Assembly (NCBI GenBank): GCA_031259605.1
Contig: JAIRLE010000177.1
Span: 1 to 17,292, forward strand
DNA from: Zoogloeaceae bacterium
Lineage (GTDB): Bacteria; Pseudomonadota; Gammaproteobacteria; Burkholderiales; Rhodocyclaceae
DNA length: 17,292 nucleotides
Reading direction: 5' to 3'
The position numbers were made by a program, and so were the translations under genes. Below, piece by piece: positions 7,264 through 14,775 of the stretch (its first letter is position 1; each line of letters begins with the position of its first letter). Under the pieces are notes generated by a model that worked only from the letters and a program-made list of their open reading frames with translations, had not been told where the DNA came from and did not search any database.

Positions 7264-8037
7264 TTATTCGCAAGGATCGAGGACGACGCAGACCGGCGCG
7301 TGGTCGGAGGGACGCTCGCGTTTCCTGGGAGTGCGGTCGATTTCGGCGGCGCGGACACGGGCGGCAAGGGGAGTGGAAAGCAGGATGTGGTCGATGCGCA
7401 GGCCATGGTTTTTCACAAAACCCAACTGACGGTAGTCCCACCAGGAAAAACTTTTTTCGGGCTGCGGGAAAAGCCGGAAACTGTCTTGCAGTCCCAAATC
7501 CAGCAAGGCGGAAAATGCGGCGCGTTCTGGTTGCGAACAGAGAATCTGTCCGGCCCAGGCGGCTGGGTTATAGACATCCCGATCCTCCGGGGCGATATTG
7601 AAATCTCCGCACAGCGCCAGTTCACGGTGCGCCGCCAGTTCTTCCCCGAGCCAGCGGGTGAGCGCGGCGAGCCATTCCAGTTTGTAGGCGTATTTGTCGC
7701 TGCCGACCGCCTGACCGTTGGGAAAGTAGGCCGAGACGACGCGTATGCCGTGGATGGTCGCGGCAATCAGGCGTTTTTGCGCATCGGGAAAACAGGGGTT
7801 GCCGATCTGGACGTCTTCCAGAGGATAGCGGGAAAGCAGCGCGACGCCGTTATAGGTTTTCTGGCCGCTGCAAGCAGTCTGATAGCCCGCGGCGGCGAGT
7901 TCGGCATGGGGGAAATTCGCGTCTTCGAGTTTGGTTTCCTGCAAACAGACGACATCTGTCCCGCTTTGGGCGATCCAGTCCAGCAAATGCGCAAGGCGCA
8001 CCTTGAGGCTATTGACATTCCAGGTGGCGATTTTCAT
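7264..8037 (-). CDS. xth: Exodeoxyribonuclease III (AP endonuclease)
   Basis: ExoIII cleaves abasic sites and degrades DNA 3' to 5' in base-excision repair. The 257-residue product starts MKIATWNVNS, as is standard for the family; an upstream TTG (8064) would add nine unconserved residues. Active-site motifs are WNVNSLK (N7), CLQETK (E34), GVALLSR, SAYFPNG (Y103), GDFNIAPEDRDVYNP (D145, N147), RIDHILLS (D216) and the terminal SDHAPV (D245, H246). It is the last gene of a minus-strand run; 83 bp separates it from the DUF4124-glutaredoxin gene. Transcription converges on amtB. Confidence 0.95.
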   Translation of the reverse strand: MKIATWNVNSLKVRLAHLLDWIAQSGTDVVCLQETKLEDANFPHAELAAAGYQTACSGQKTYNGVALLSRYPLEDVQIGNPCFPDAQKRLIAATIHGIRVVSAYFPNGQAVGSDKYAYKLEWLAALTRWLGEELAAHRELALCGDFNIAPEDRDVYNPAAWAGQILCSQPERAAFSALLDLGLQDSFRLFPQPEKSFSWWDYRQLGFVKNHGLRIDHILLSTPLAARVRAAEIDRTPRKRERPSDHAPVCVVLDPCE

Positions 8038-8120
8038 GGGAAACGCGACCGCGCGCCAACGCAAGAAACACTTCCGGGCGCGTCGGCATCAAGCGCGCGC
8101 CCGGATTATCCGGCGGTCGG

Positions 8121-8636
8121 CTATTGTCCGGCGGCAGGCGGCGCGCTCTCGACTTTGGGATACCCCGCCAAGTCAAGGGCGCTGTGATAGGAGGCCGCGT
8201 CAAAGCCGCGTATTTTTTGCCGCCCAATCAGCACGCTCGGTACGTAGGTATCGCCCACCAGTTTGGAGAGTTCGATTTGATCCGCTTCGGATTGCACCAC
8301 TTTTTCAGTGAAAGGAATGCTGCGCTTGTTCAGCAAATCGCGCGCATCCTTGCAGGGGTCACAGTTCGCGCCGACATAGAGTACCACGGGATATTTCTCC
8401 GACGCCATGCGCACATTGTAGGGCAGATCGGGATCATATTCGTCGTCCGCGTATCCGCTGGCATTGATGCGCACCACGTTCCTGGCGTTACCCGGCGGCG
8501 CGGTGTCGGTATACATGGTGCGACCGGTTGCCGGATCGGTCCAGCGCCAGGTTTGCGCGGGGAGGGTCGTGGCGAACAACGCGCAACACAGACCCAGCAT
8601 GGTCGGGACAATATTCTGCAAGCGAAAGGGAATCAT
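8121..8636 (-). CDS. Secreted DUF4124-glutaredoxin-like fusion protein
   Basis: The 171-residue product has an N-terminal signal peptide (hydrophobic LGLCCALFATTLPAQ, cut near residue 28). A DUF4124 segment follows (TWRWTDPATGRTMYTDTAPP, about 29-48), then a linker and a glutaredoxin/thioredoxin-fold domain (about 83-160). That domain has a CDPC redox motif at C92-C95, a cis-proline signature (TYVPSVLIG, P133) and IRGFDAASYHSALDLAGYP. It probably acts in the periplasm or envelope as a thiol-disulfide protein; the substrate is unknown. The start at 8636 is preferred because GGAGG lies 7 nt upstream; a TTG two codons earlier is in frame. It begins 18 bp after prlC ends, so it is likely co-transcribed with it. 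Confidence 0.82.
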   Translation of the reverse strand: MIPFRLQNIVPTMLGLCCALFATTLPAQTWRWTDPATGRTMYTDTAPPGNARNVVRINASGYADDEYDPDLPYNVRMASEKYPVVLYVGANCDPCKDARDLLNKRSIPFTEKVVQSEADQIELSKLVGDTYVPSVLIGRQKIRGFDAASYHSALDLAGYPKVESAPPAAGQ

Positions 8637-8654
8637 GGCCAAGCCTCCGAGAAA

Positions 8655-10703
8655 TTACCCTGTAATCATACCACCATGGCGCAGCAGGGCATCTATTTTT
8701 GGCGCTCTGCCGCGAAAGGCCATGAAGGATTCCATCGCCGGACGCGCGCCGCCCTGCGCCAGAATCTCATCGAAAAAGCGTCTGCCCATGGCGGCATCCA
8801 GCGGATCGCCAGCCTCCTCGAAAGCGGCGTAGGCGTCGGCGGAAAGCACTTCCGCCCACTTGTAGCTGTAATAACCCGCCGCATAACCGCCACCGAAAAT
8901 GTGCGAAAACCCATTGGGAAAACGTTGCCACGCGGGCGGGAAAAATACCGAGACTTCCTTGCGCACTGTCTCCAGCAGCGTCTGAGCGCAATCTTTTCGC
9001 GGATCGAAGTCGCTGTAGAGCAATATGTCAAAGAGGGCGAATTCGATCTGGCGCACGGTCATCATGCCGCTCTGGAAATTCCTCGCTGCGTGCATCTTGT
9101 CGAACAGCGCGCGCGGCAAAGGTTCGCCATGATCGACATGCGCGGTCATTTCTTTCAATACTGCCCATTCCCAGCAAAAATTTTCCATGAACTGCGAAGG
9201 CAGTTCCACGGCGTCCCACTCCACGCCGTCGATGCCGGAAACGCCCAGTTCTTCCCGCTGCGTCAAAAGATGGTGGAAGCCGTGTCCCGCTTCGTGGAAC
9301 AGGGTTTGCACTTCGTCGTGCGTAAAGGTGGCGGGTTTGTCTCCCAAGGGTGGGGAAAAATTGCAGACCAGGCAAGCGACGGGCATTTGCAGCGCGCCGT
9401 CGCCTTTGCGATAACGGTTGACAATGGAATCCATCCACGCCCCGCCGCATTTTTCCGCGCGCGCGTACAAATCCAGATAGAACGCGCCGATCAACGCGCC
9501 TTGCTCGTTTTCGACACGATAAAAACGCACGCTTTCATGCCAGACCGGAGCAACATCCGCTTTGATGCGCACACCGTAGAGTCGCTTCACAACATGGAAC
9601 AATCCGGCGATTACCCGGGGTTCGGTGAAATAGGGACGCACCTCCTGTTCGGAAAAGGCATAGCGCGCTTGCAGGAGTTTTTCCGAAGCATAGGCCACAT
9701 CCCAGGCTTCGAGCCGCTCCAGCCCCAGTTTTTCGGCGGCAAACGTTTGCAATTCCCGCATCTCCCGTTCGGCAAAAGGCTTGGCTTTGGCCGCCATGTC
9801 GCGCAAAAAGGCCAGCACTTCGGCGGGTGAATTCGCCATCTTGGGCGCAAGCGATACTTCCGCGAAATTGCGATAGCCCAGCAAGGCCGCTTCCTCCGCC
9901 CGCAATGTCAGCATGCGCGCCATCAACGGCGCGTTGTTCCATTCCGGCCTGCTGCCCGAATCGGCAAATTCCGCCGCGCGCGTGGCGTGGGCGCGATAGA
10001 GGCGATAGCGCAGGTCGCGGTTATCGGCATATTGCATCACCGGCAAATAGGAGGGCGCGTGCAGCGTGAATTTCCAGCCCGCGAGGCCAGCGGATTGCGC
10101 CGCCTCGCGCGCGGCGCGCACCACTTCCGGCGGCAGTCCGCTCAAGTCTTTTTCTTCCGTGATCACTTCGGCAAAGGCGTTGGTCGCATCCAGCAGGTTT
10201 TCCGAGAATTTCGCCGCAAGCGTCGAAAGTTCTTCCCTGATGGCGGCAAAACGCGGTTTGTCGGCATCCATCAATTCCGCGCCGGAGAGACGGAAATCAC
10301 GTATCTCGTTCTCCACGATGCGCCGTTGCGCGGCATTGAGCCGCTCGAATTCGGCGCTGTCGCGCAGGGACCTGTACTTTTCAAACATCGCCAGGTTTTG
10401 CCCCAGCGCGCTGTAGAAGCGGGAAATCTCCGGCAACAGGGCGTTGTAGGCGTCGCGCCAGGGCGGAATATCCTGGACGGAATGCAGATGCCCGACCACG
10501 CCCCATGCCCAGGCAAGCCGTTCCAGCCCCTCGCTCAAGGGCGCGGCGAAATCCCTCCAGTTTGCGAGCGTCTCCGGTGCGGTCAGGCGCTGGATCAGTG
10601 TCCGCCCTTCGGCAAGCAACCGGGTAATGGCGGGCGCGACATGTTCGGGAAGAATGCGGTCGAAAGCGGGAAGGGTATTGGAACTCAAAAGGGGGTTGTC
10701 CAT
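8655..10703 (-). CDS. prlC: Oligopeptidase A (M3 zinc metallopeptidase)
   Basis: PrlC is a cytosolic zinc oligopeptidase that degrades short peptides, including cleaved signal peptides. The 682-residue product matches the family length. The zinc motif HEAGH is at 470-474 (TLFHEAGHGFHHLLT), and the likely third zinc ligand is E500 in DAVELPSQFMENF. C-terminal substrate-binding sequences include FGGGYAAGYYSYKWAEVLSADAYAAFEE. The start MDNPLL lies 3 bp after the purC stop, so purC and prlC are almost certainly one transcript. The DUF4124-glutaredoxin gene follows. Confidence 0.95.
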   Translation of the reverse strand: MDNPLLSSNTLPAFDRILPEHVAPAITRLLAEGRTLIQRLTAPETLANWRDFAAPLSEGLERLAWAWGVVGHLHSVQDIPPWRDAYNALLPEISRFYSALGQNLAMFEKYRSLRDSAEFERLNAAQRRIVENEIRDFRLSGAELMDADKPRFAAIREELSTLAAKFSENLLDATNAFAEVITEEKDLSGLPPEVVRAAREAAQSAGLAGWKFTLHAPSYLPVMQYADNRDLRYRLYRAHATRAAEFADSGSRPEWNNAPLMARMLTLRAEEAALLGYRNFAEVSLAPKMANSPAEVLAFLRDMAAKAKPFAEREMRELQTFAAEKLGLERLEAWDVAYASEKLLQARYAFSEQEVRPYFTEPRVIAGLFHVVKRLYGVRIKADVAPVWHESVRFYRVENEQGALIGAFYLDLYARAEKCGGAWMDSIVNRYRKGDGALQMPVACLVCNFSPPLGDKPATFTHDEVQTLFHEAGHGFHHLLTQREELGVSGIDGVEWDAVELPSQFMENFCWEWAVLKEMTAHVDHGEPLPRALFDKMHAARNFQSGMMTVRQIEFALFDILLYSDFDPRKDCAQTLLETVRKEVSVFFPPAWQRFPNGFSHIFGGGYAAGYYSYKWAEVLSADAYAAFEEAGDPLDAAMGRRFFDEILAQGGARPAMESFMAFRGRAPKIDALLRHGGMITG

Positions 10704-10706
10704 ATG

Positions 10707-11654
10707 TCAATCCGGCAGTTTTTCCCCGGTCAGCCGTTCGCAGGCTTCCACGTATTTCTCGCTGGTCTTGGCGATGATTTCGGCGGGAAGGCGAGGGCCG
10801 GGCGCTTTCTTGTTCCAGTCCAGGGTTTCCAGGTAATCGCGCACGAACTGCTTGTCGAAGCTCGCGGGATTCTCGCCTTCGCGGTAACTGTCGGCGGGCC
10901 AGAAGCGGGAAGAATCCGGCGTCAGCGCCTCGTCGATCAAATGGAGTGTTCCCGCCGCGTCCACACCGAACTCAAACTTGGTGTCCGCGATGATGATGCC
11001 GCGCGCCAGGGCATAAGCGGCGGCTTCCCTGTAGAGCGCCAGCGCCGCGTCACGCGCTTCGCCGCATATCGCCGCGCCGTTTTTTCCCGTGCCATCCAGG
11101 ACGTTCGCCAGACGCGCCGCGCAAAGCTCCTGCGCTGTGGGAAAGGCAATGTTTTCGTCATGTTCACCGATCTCCGCCTTGGTTGCGGGTGTGAAGAGCG
11201 GCTCCGGCAGACGCGCCGCCAGCTTGAGTCCGGCGGGCAGCGGCAGGCCGCATACCGCGCCGGTTTGCCGGTAATCCTTCCAGCCCGAACCGATCAGATA
11301 ACCGCGCACCACCGCCTCGATCGGCAAGGGCTGCAAACGCCGCGCCACCACCGCGCGCCCGATGACCTCCGCGGCTTCTTCCGGCGCGACCACGCTTTGC
11401 GGGTCAATGCCGGTGAGTTGATTGGGAATGATATGAGCAAGTTTTGCGAACCAGAAATTTGCCACCTCCGTCAGTACCTGTCCTTTCTTCGGAATCGGGT
11501 CGGACAAAATGACGTCGAAGGCCGAAAGCCGATCCGTGGCGACGATCAGGAGTTTATCCGCGCCGACCGCATAAATATCCCGCACCTTGCCCCTTGAGAT
11601 CAGGGGCAGGCTACGGATGGTGGTTGTAAAAACGGGAGAAAGGGATAAGGGCAT
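10707..11654 (-). CDS. purC: SAICAR synthase
   Basis: PurC (phosphoribosylaminoimidazole-succinocarboxamide synthase) joins aspartate to CAIR in purine synthesis. The 315-residue product resembles the longer form found in betaproteobacteria and yeast rather than the ~240-residue E. coli form. Motifs are SRGKVRDIYAVG, the ATP-binding TDRLSAFDVIL, the substrate segment VVARRLQPLPIEAVVRGYLIGSGWKDY, and DTKFEFGVD followed by LIDEALTPDSSRFW. The ATG at 11654 has GAGG about 7 nt upstream, and a TATAAT box lies about 40 bp upstream. The gene leads the purC-prlC unit. Confidence 0.96.
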   Translation of the reverse strand: MPLSLSPVFTTTIRSLPLISRGKVRDIYAVGADKLLIVATDRLSAFDVILSDPIPKKGQVLTEVANFWFAKLAHIIPNQLTGIDPQSVVAPEEAAEVIGRAVVARRLQPLPIEAVVRGYLIGSGWKDYRQTGAVCGLPLPAGLKLAARLPEPLFTPATKAEIGEHDENIAFPTAQELCAARLANVLDGTGKNGAAICGEARDAALALYREAAAYALARGIIIADTKFEFGVDAAGTLHLIDEALTPDSSRFWPADSYREGENPASFDKQFVRDYLETLDWNKKAPGPRLPAEIIAKTSEKYVEACERLTGEKLPD

Positions 11655-11691
11655 GGCAGCCTCATGGCGACAAAAAATGAACAGGGAGGCG

Positions 11692-11697
11692 ATTATA
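11692..11697 (-). promoter_or_regulatory. Putative -10 box of purC
   Basis: The minus strand reads TATAAT here (within CATATATAATCG), giving a predicted transcription start about 30 nt before the purC ATG. No good -35 box is seen 16-18 bp further upstream, so the promoter may be activator-dependent or weak. Confidence 0.5.
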
Positions 11698-11794
11698 TAT
11701 GTCCAGGGATCGGAAGACAGACAGAGACGCCCATTGATTCACCTGCGCCCCGCGAAGGACTTGCTGCCCCCGCGCACAATGGCCTGAGCGCCTG

Positions 11795-11963
11795 TTCAGC
11801 AAAAATTAGCGAGACCTTCAGGGCTGTCGGTCCAACTCCATTGGGAAGGGGGTTCTCTCCCCTCGAGAATGGCTACGGTCGAAACCCCGGCCGCGGCCGG
11901 GGTTTCGACCTTCGCGCCTTTCTTACGGGCGGGGTTTCAAACCGGAGTTGGTTTTACGATGAA
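11795..11963 (+). repeat. Dispersed ~170 bp MITE-like repeat, copy 2
   Basis: Matches copy 1 at 17-189, in the same + orientation. The left end is TTCAGCAAAAAT and the right end is TTTTACGATGAA. The central hairpin is perfect here (11877-11910). The 3' tail again holds GGAG-N11-ATGAA, but after three more codons a TAA follows, so nothing is translated from it. It lies between the DUF4124 stop and the purC promoter. Confidence 0.8.
11877..11910. repeat. Perfect 34-nt palindrome inside repeat copy 2
   Basis: Arms GGTCGAAACCCCGGCCG (11877-11893) and its exact complement (11894-11910) meet with no spacer. It can form a very stable RNA hairpin or a cruciform. No T-run follows on either strand, so a standard intrinsic terminator is unlikely. 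Confidence 0.9.
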
Positions 11964-11969
11964 CAGGTT

Positions 11970-12416
11970 CTAACTGCAATTTTCCTGGATGTTCCGGCGG
12001 GCGCGGCTGATTTCTTCCTCGCGTTGCTGGTCGCTCATGTATTCGCGCTCGCCTTTCTCGTTGCTTTGCGAGATGCGCGCGCCGGATTCCAGCATATTCA
12101 GGTTGCGGCGCGAGCGTTCGCAGGCTTCCGACTTCTTGGCGGCGGCTGCGGTCTCCTCGTTTTGTTTCTTCTCGGCGGCTTCCCGTTCTTTCTGGCGTTT
12201 CTTGAACTCCAGATCCTGATCGTCCAGCGTTTTTACGCTGCTGTCGTCGACGGGATCGGGCATGGCGGAGGGGATTGCCGTAGCTTTTTTGCCGGGTTGT
12301 GGCGTATCCGAGATGATGGTGCGCCCCTGGGCATCCTTCCATTTGTAGACTTCGGCCTGGGCGGCGGAAAACGCGGCGAAGGAAAGCAGAACGGCAAGCG
12401 TGAGTCGGATATGCAT
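11970..12416 (-). CDS. Secreted DUF4124-domain protein with coiled-coil tail
   Basis: The 148-residue product has a signal peptide (MHIRLTLAVLLSFAAFSAAQA, cut near residue 21). A DUF4124 motif follows (EVYKWKDAQGRTIISDTPQPG, 22-42), then a highly charged helical region (about 66-100, rich in Lys, Glu and Ala, probably coiled coil) and a C-terminal segment with Cys99 and Cys147. The role of the family is unknown, and such proteins are usually exported. The start at 12416 is chosen because it begins a clear signal peptide and has AAGG upstream; a longer frame to 13031 is only the antisense of guaB. It diverges from guaB, an arrangement also seen in other betaproteobacteria. Confidence 0.85.
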   Translation of the reverse strand: MHIRLTLAVLLSFAAFSAAQAEVYKWKDAQGRTIISDTPQPGKKATAIPSAMPDPVDDSSVKTLDDQDLEFKKRQKEREAAEKKQNEETAAAAKKSEACERSRRNLNMLESGARISQSNEKGEREYMSDQQREEEISRARRNIQENCS

Positions 12417-12485
12417 GGCGGAACCTTTTGAAAAAGATGGGTTGAACGAAATGCCGGAAGCACGGGAAGAAAAAGTGGAAAACAG

Positions 12486-12491
12486 TATAAT
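12486..12491 (+). promoter_or_regulatory. Putative -10 box of guaB
   Basis: A perfect TATAAT lies 28 bp before the guaB ATG, inside the 103 bp divergent gap. The stretch about 17 bp upstream (CGGGAA) does not resemble a -35 box, so support rests on the -10 alone. Confidence 0.55.
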
Positions 12492-12519
12492 AACGTTTTG
12501 TTCCCCCGGATTGAAGACA

Positions 12520-13983
12520 ATGCGATTGTTGCAAAAAGCGCTTACCTTCGACGACGTTCTGCTCGTTCCCGCCCACTCCCGGATTTTGCCTCGGGAAGTC
12601 AGCCTGGCAACCCGATTCACCCGCAATATCACTCTCAATATGCCGTTGGTTTCCGCCGCCATGGATACGGTGACGGAAGGGCGGCTGGCGATTGCGCTGG
12701 CGCAGGAAGGCGGAATCGGCATCATCCACAAGAATCTTCCCGCCCGCGACCAGGCCGCCGAGGTGGCGAAAGTCAAGCGCCATGAATCGGGCATCCTCAA
12801 GGACCCGATTACGGTCAATCCGGAAATGAGCGTACGCGATGTGCTGGAGCTTTCTCGCCAGCACCGGATTTCCGGTTTTCCGGTAGTGGATGCGGCGGGG
12901 ATTGTGGTGGGCATCGTCACCAACCGCGACCTGCGATTCGAGACCAATCTTGCCCAGCCGGTCAAGGCGATCATGACGCCGCGCGCGCGGCTGGTAACGG
13001 TGCCGGAGGGCGCAAGCGTCGAGGACGCCAAATCGCTTCTGCGCGAGCATCGGCTGGAGCGGGTGCTGGTGGTGGATACGGCGTTTCATCTCAGTGGTCT
13101 GATTACGGTCAAGGACATCACCAAGGCGACCGAGCATCCCGCCGCCAACAAGGATGGCGCCGGCAGACTGCGCGCGGGCGCGGCGGTCGGCGTCGGCAAG
13201 GGGACGGAGGAGCGCGTGACGCTCCTGGTGGAAGCTGGCGTGGATGTGATTGTGGTGGATACCGCGCATGGACATTCGCAGGGTGTGCTGGATCGGGTGC
13301 GCTGGGTAAAGCGCAATTTCCCGCAGGTGGAAGTGGTCGGCGGCAACATCGCCACGGCGGAAGCGGCATTGGCGCTGGCGGATATGGGCGCGGACGCGGT
13401 CAAGGTGGGCATAGGCCCCGGTTCCATCTGCACCACTCGCATTGTGGCGGGTGTGGGCGTGCCGCAGATTACGGCCATCCAGGATGTCGCCGGGGCGTTG
13501 CGGGATACGGGGGCACCGATGATTGCCGACGGCGGCATCCGTTATTCCGGCGATATTGCCAAGGCCATTGCGGCGGGCGCGGATACGGTGATGCTGGGCG
13601 GCCTGTTCGCCGGCACGGAAGAAGCGCCGGGCGAGGTGGAACTCTATCAGGGGCGATCCTACAAGTCGTATCGCGGCATGGGTTCCCTGGGCGCGATGCA
13701 GGCGGGGTCTTCCGACCGTTATTTCCAGGAAGGCACGGCCAATGTGGATAAATTCGTGCCGGAAGGCATCGAGGGCAGGGTGCCGTACAAGGGTTCCGTG
13801 CTGGCGGTCATCCACCAGTTGATGGGCGGTTTGCGCTCGTCGATGGGCTACCTGGGCTGCGCCTCGATTGCCGAAGTGCACGAAAAAGCCGCCTGCGTGG
13901 AAATCACCGCCGCCGGAGTGCGCGAATCGCACGTGCACGATGTGCAGATTACCAAGGAAGCGCCGAATTACCATGTCGAATGA
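12520..13983 (+). CDS. guaB: Inosine-5'-monophosphate dehydrogenase
   Basis: GuaB oxidises IMP to XMP with NAD+, the committed step to guanine nucleotides. The 487-residue product has the standard length. It begins MRLLQKALTFDDVLLVPAHS. Two CBS domains occupy about 93-205 and typically bind adenine nucleotides. The catalytic loop is GIGPGSICTTRIVAGVGVPQ with nucleophile C304, and the phosphate-binding and flap segments AGADTVMLGGLFAGTEEAPGE and SYKSYRGMGSLGAM follow. The start at 12520 matches family N termini; an upstream in-frame extension to 12400 reads through the promoter region. guaA, the usual next gene, is absent; trpF follows after 57 bp. Confidence 0.97.
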   Translation: MRLLQKALTFDDVLLVPAHSRILPREVSLATRFTRNITLNMPLVSAAMDTVTEGRLAIALAQEGGIGIIHKNLPARDQAAEVAKVKRHESGILKDPITVNPEMSVRDVLELSRQHRISGFPVVDAAGIVVGIVTNRDLRFETNLAQPVKAIMTPRARLVTVPEGASVEDAKSLLREHRLERVLVVDTAFHLSGLITVKDITKATEHPAANKDGAGRLRAGAAVGVGKGTEERVTLLVEAGVDVIVVDTAHGHSQGVLDRVRWVKRNFPQVEVVGGNIATAEAALALADMGADAVKVGIGPGSICTTRIVAGVGVPQITAIQDVAGALRDTGAPMIADGGIRYSGDIAKAIAAGADTVMLGGLFAGTEEAPGEVELYQGRSYKSYRGMGSLGAMQAGSSDRYFQEGTANVDKFVPEGIEGRVPYKGSVLAVIHQLMGGLRSSMGYLGCASIAEVHEKAACVEITAAGVRESHVHDVQITKEAPNYHVE

Positions 13984-14040
13984 GCAAGAGCGGCAAGGGG
14001 CTGCGTGTGCCGTCGTTGCCGTTTCATCCAGGCCATGAGG

Positions 14041-14754
14041 ATGAATTGCCCTCTGAAAATCAAGATTTGCGGCCTCACAAGCGTCGAGGACGTGGATGCG
14101 GCGGCGGCGGCGGGCGCGGATGCGGTCGGGTTCGTGTTTTACCGGCAAAGCCCCCGCTATGTCAGTCCGCGGATGGCGGCGGCGCTGGCGCGGCGTTTGC
14201 CGCCGCTGGTTTCGGCGGTGGGATTATTCGTAAATGCCGCTGCCGCCGATATCGAGGCGGCACTGGCGGCGGTGCCGCTCAATCTGTTGCAATTTCACGG
14301 CGACGAATCGCCGGAAGAGTGCGAACGCTGGCAGCGGCCTTACATTCGGGCGGTACGGGTTACGCCGGGCATGAATTTTCTCCCGTATGCCCGCCGTTTT
14401 GCCAGCGCCCGCGCCCTGTTGCTGGATGCCTTTGTGGAAGGTTACGGCGGCGGCGGCAAGACTTTCGACTGGTCGCTGATCCCCTCCGGTTTGCCGCTGC
14501 CGTTGATTCTCTCCGGCGGATTGACGCCGGAAAATGTCGGTGAGGCGATCCGCCGGACGCGTCCCGCCGCCGTGGATGTCTCCAGCGGCGTCGAATCGGC
14601 AAAAGGCGTCAAGGATCACCGGCGCATGGCCGATTTCGTGGCGGCGGCGCGCGCGGAAGATCGAAGACAGAGGGTAGAGGACAGTCCGTTGCCGGGCGTA
14701 AAAACACATCCGCAAATCCAGTCTGATCCCCAATCCCTGACAACTGATCCCTGA
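14041..14754 (+). CDS. trpF: Phosphoribosylanthranilate isomerase
   Basis: TrpF converts phosphoribosylanthranilate to CdRP in tryptophan synthesis. The 237-residue product is a TIM barrel: KIKICGLTSVEDVDAA contains the general base C10, LLQFHGDES is typical, and LLLDAFVEGYGGGGKTFDW holds the general acid D129. The phosphate-binding loops are LSGGLTPENV and VDVSSGVE. The conserved domain ends at about residue 206; the last 30 residues (RRQRVEDSPLPG...) are not family sequence and coincide with a repetitive tract. The start is uncertain: ATG 14041 is used, ATG 14035 is two codons earlier, and a GTG at 14005 with AGGGG upstream would add 12 residues. It lies 21 bp before trpB. Confidence 0.93.
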   Translation: MNCPLKIKICGLTSVEDVDAAAAAGADAVGFVFYRQSPRYVSPRMAAALARRLPPLVSAVGLFVNAAAADIEAALAAVPLNLLQFHGDESPEECERWQRPYIRAVRVTPGMNFLPYARRFASARALLLDAFVEGYGGGGKTFDWSLIPSGLPLPLILSGGLTPENVGEAIRRTRPAAVDVSSGVESAKGVKDHRRMADFVAAARAEDRRQRVEDSPLPGVKTHPQIQSDPQSLTTDP

Positions 14755-14757
14755 CCC
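14656..14757 (+). repeat. Low-complexity tract at the trpF 3' end
   Basis: Two imperfect repeats adjoin. A purine-rich GAAGACAGAGG-like tract occupies 14656-14683, and a later tract repeats CCCTGA/CTGATCCC units (about 14725-14756). Together they encode the non-conserved end of TrpF and its stop codon. Similar tracts are common as intergenic sequence in some betaproteobacteria, so this is probably a former intergenic repeat now read as protein. Confidence 0.45.
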
Positions 14758-14775
14758 GCACAAGGAGTCTTTCCC

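Larger units (their letters stand above)
11655..11969. other. Gap upstream of purC: promoter plus repeat copy 2
   Basis: This 315 bp gap separates purC from the tandemly oriented DUF4124 gene. It contains the purC -10 element and leader, about 95 bp with no recognisable structure, and repeat copy 2 (11795-11963), which ends only 6 bp short of the DUF4124 stop. The open frame crossing it reads through the repeat palindrome and is not a gene. Confidence 0.6.

Noticed and set aside
8124..9830. 568-codon + strand frame opposite prlC and the glutaredoxin fusion
   Set aside because: Antisense of prlC, which has intact HEAGH and family length; no domain in the shadow frame.
12400..12519. Longer N terminus for guaB
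   Set aside because: It reads through the promoter and overlaps the divergent gene start; family proteins begin at the MRLLQKALTFDD position.
12417..13031. Longer N terminus for the DUF4124 protein (353 residues)
   Set aside because: The added part is antisense to guaB; the internal Met at 12416 starts a clean signal peptide.
11923..14148. 741-codon minus frame opposite guaB
   Set aside because: Antisense of guaB and trpF, His/Arg-rich composition typical of a shadow frame.
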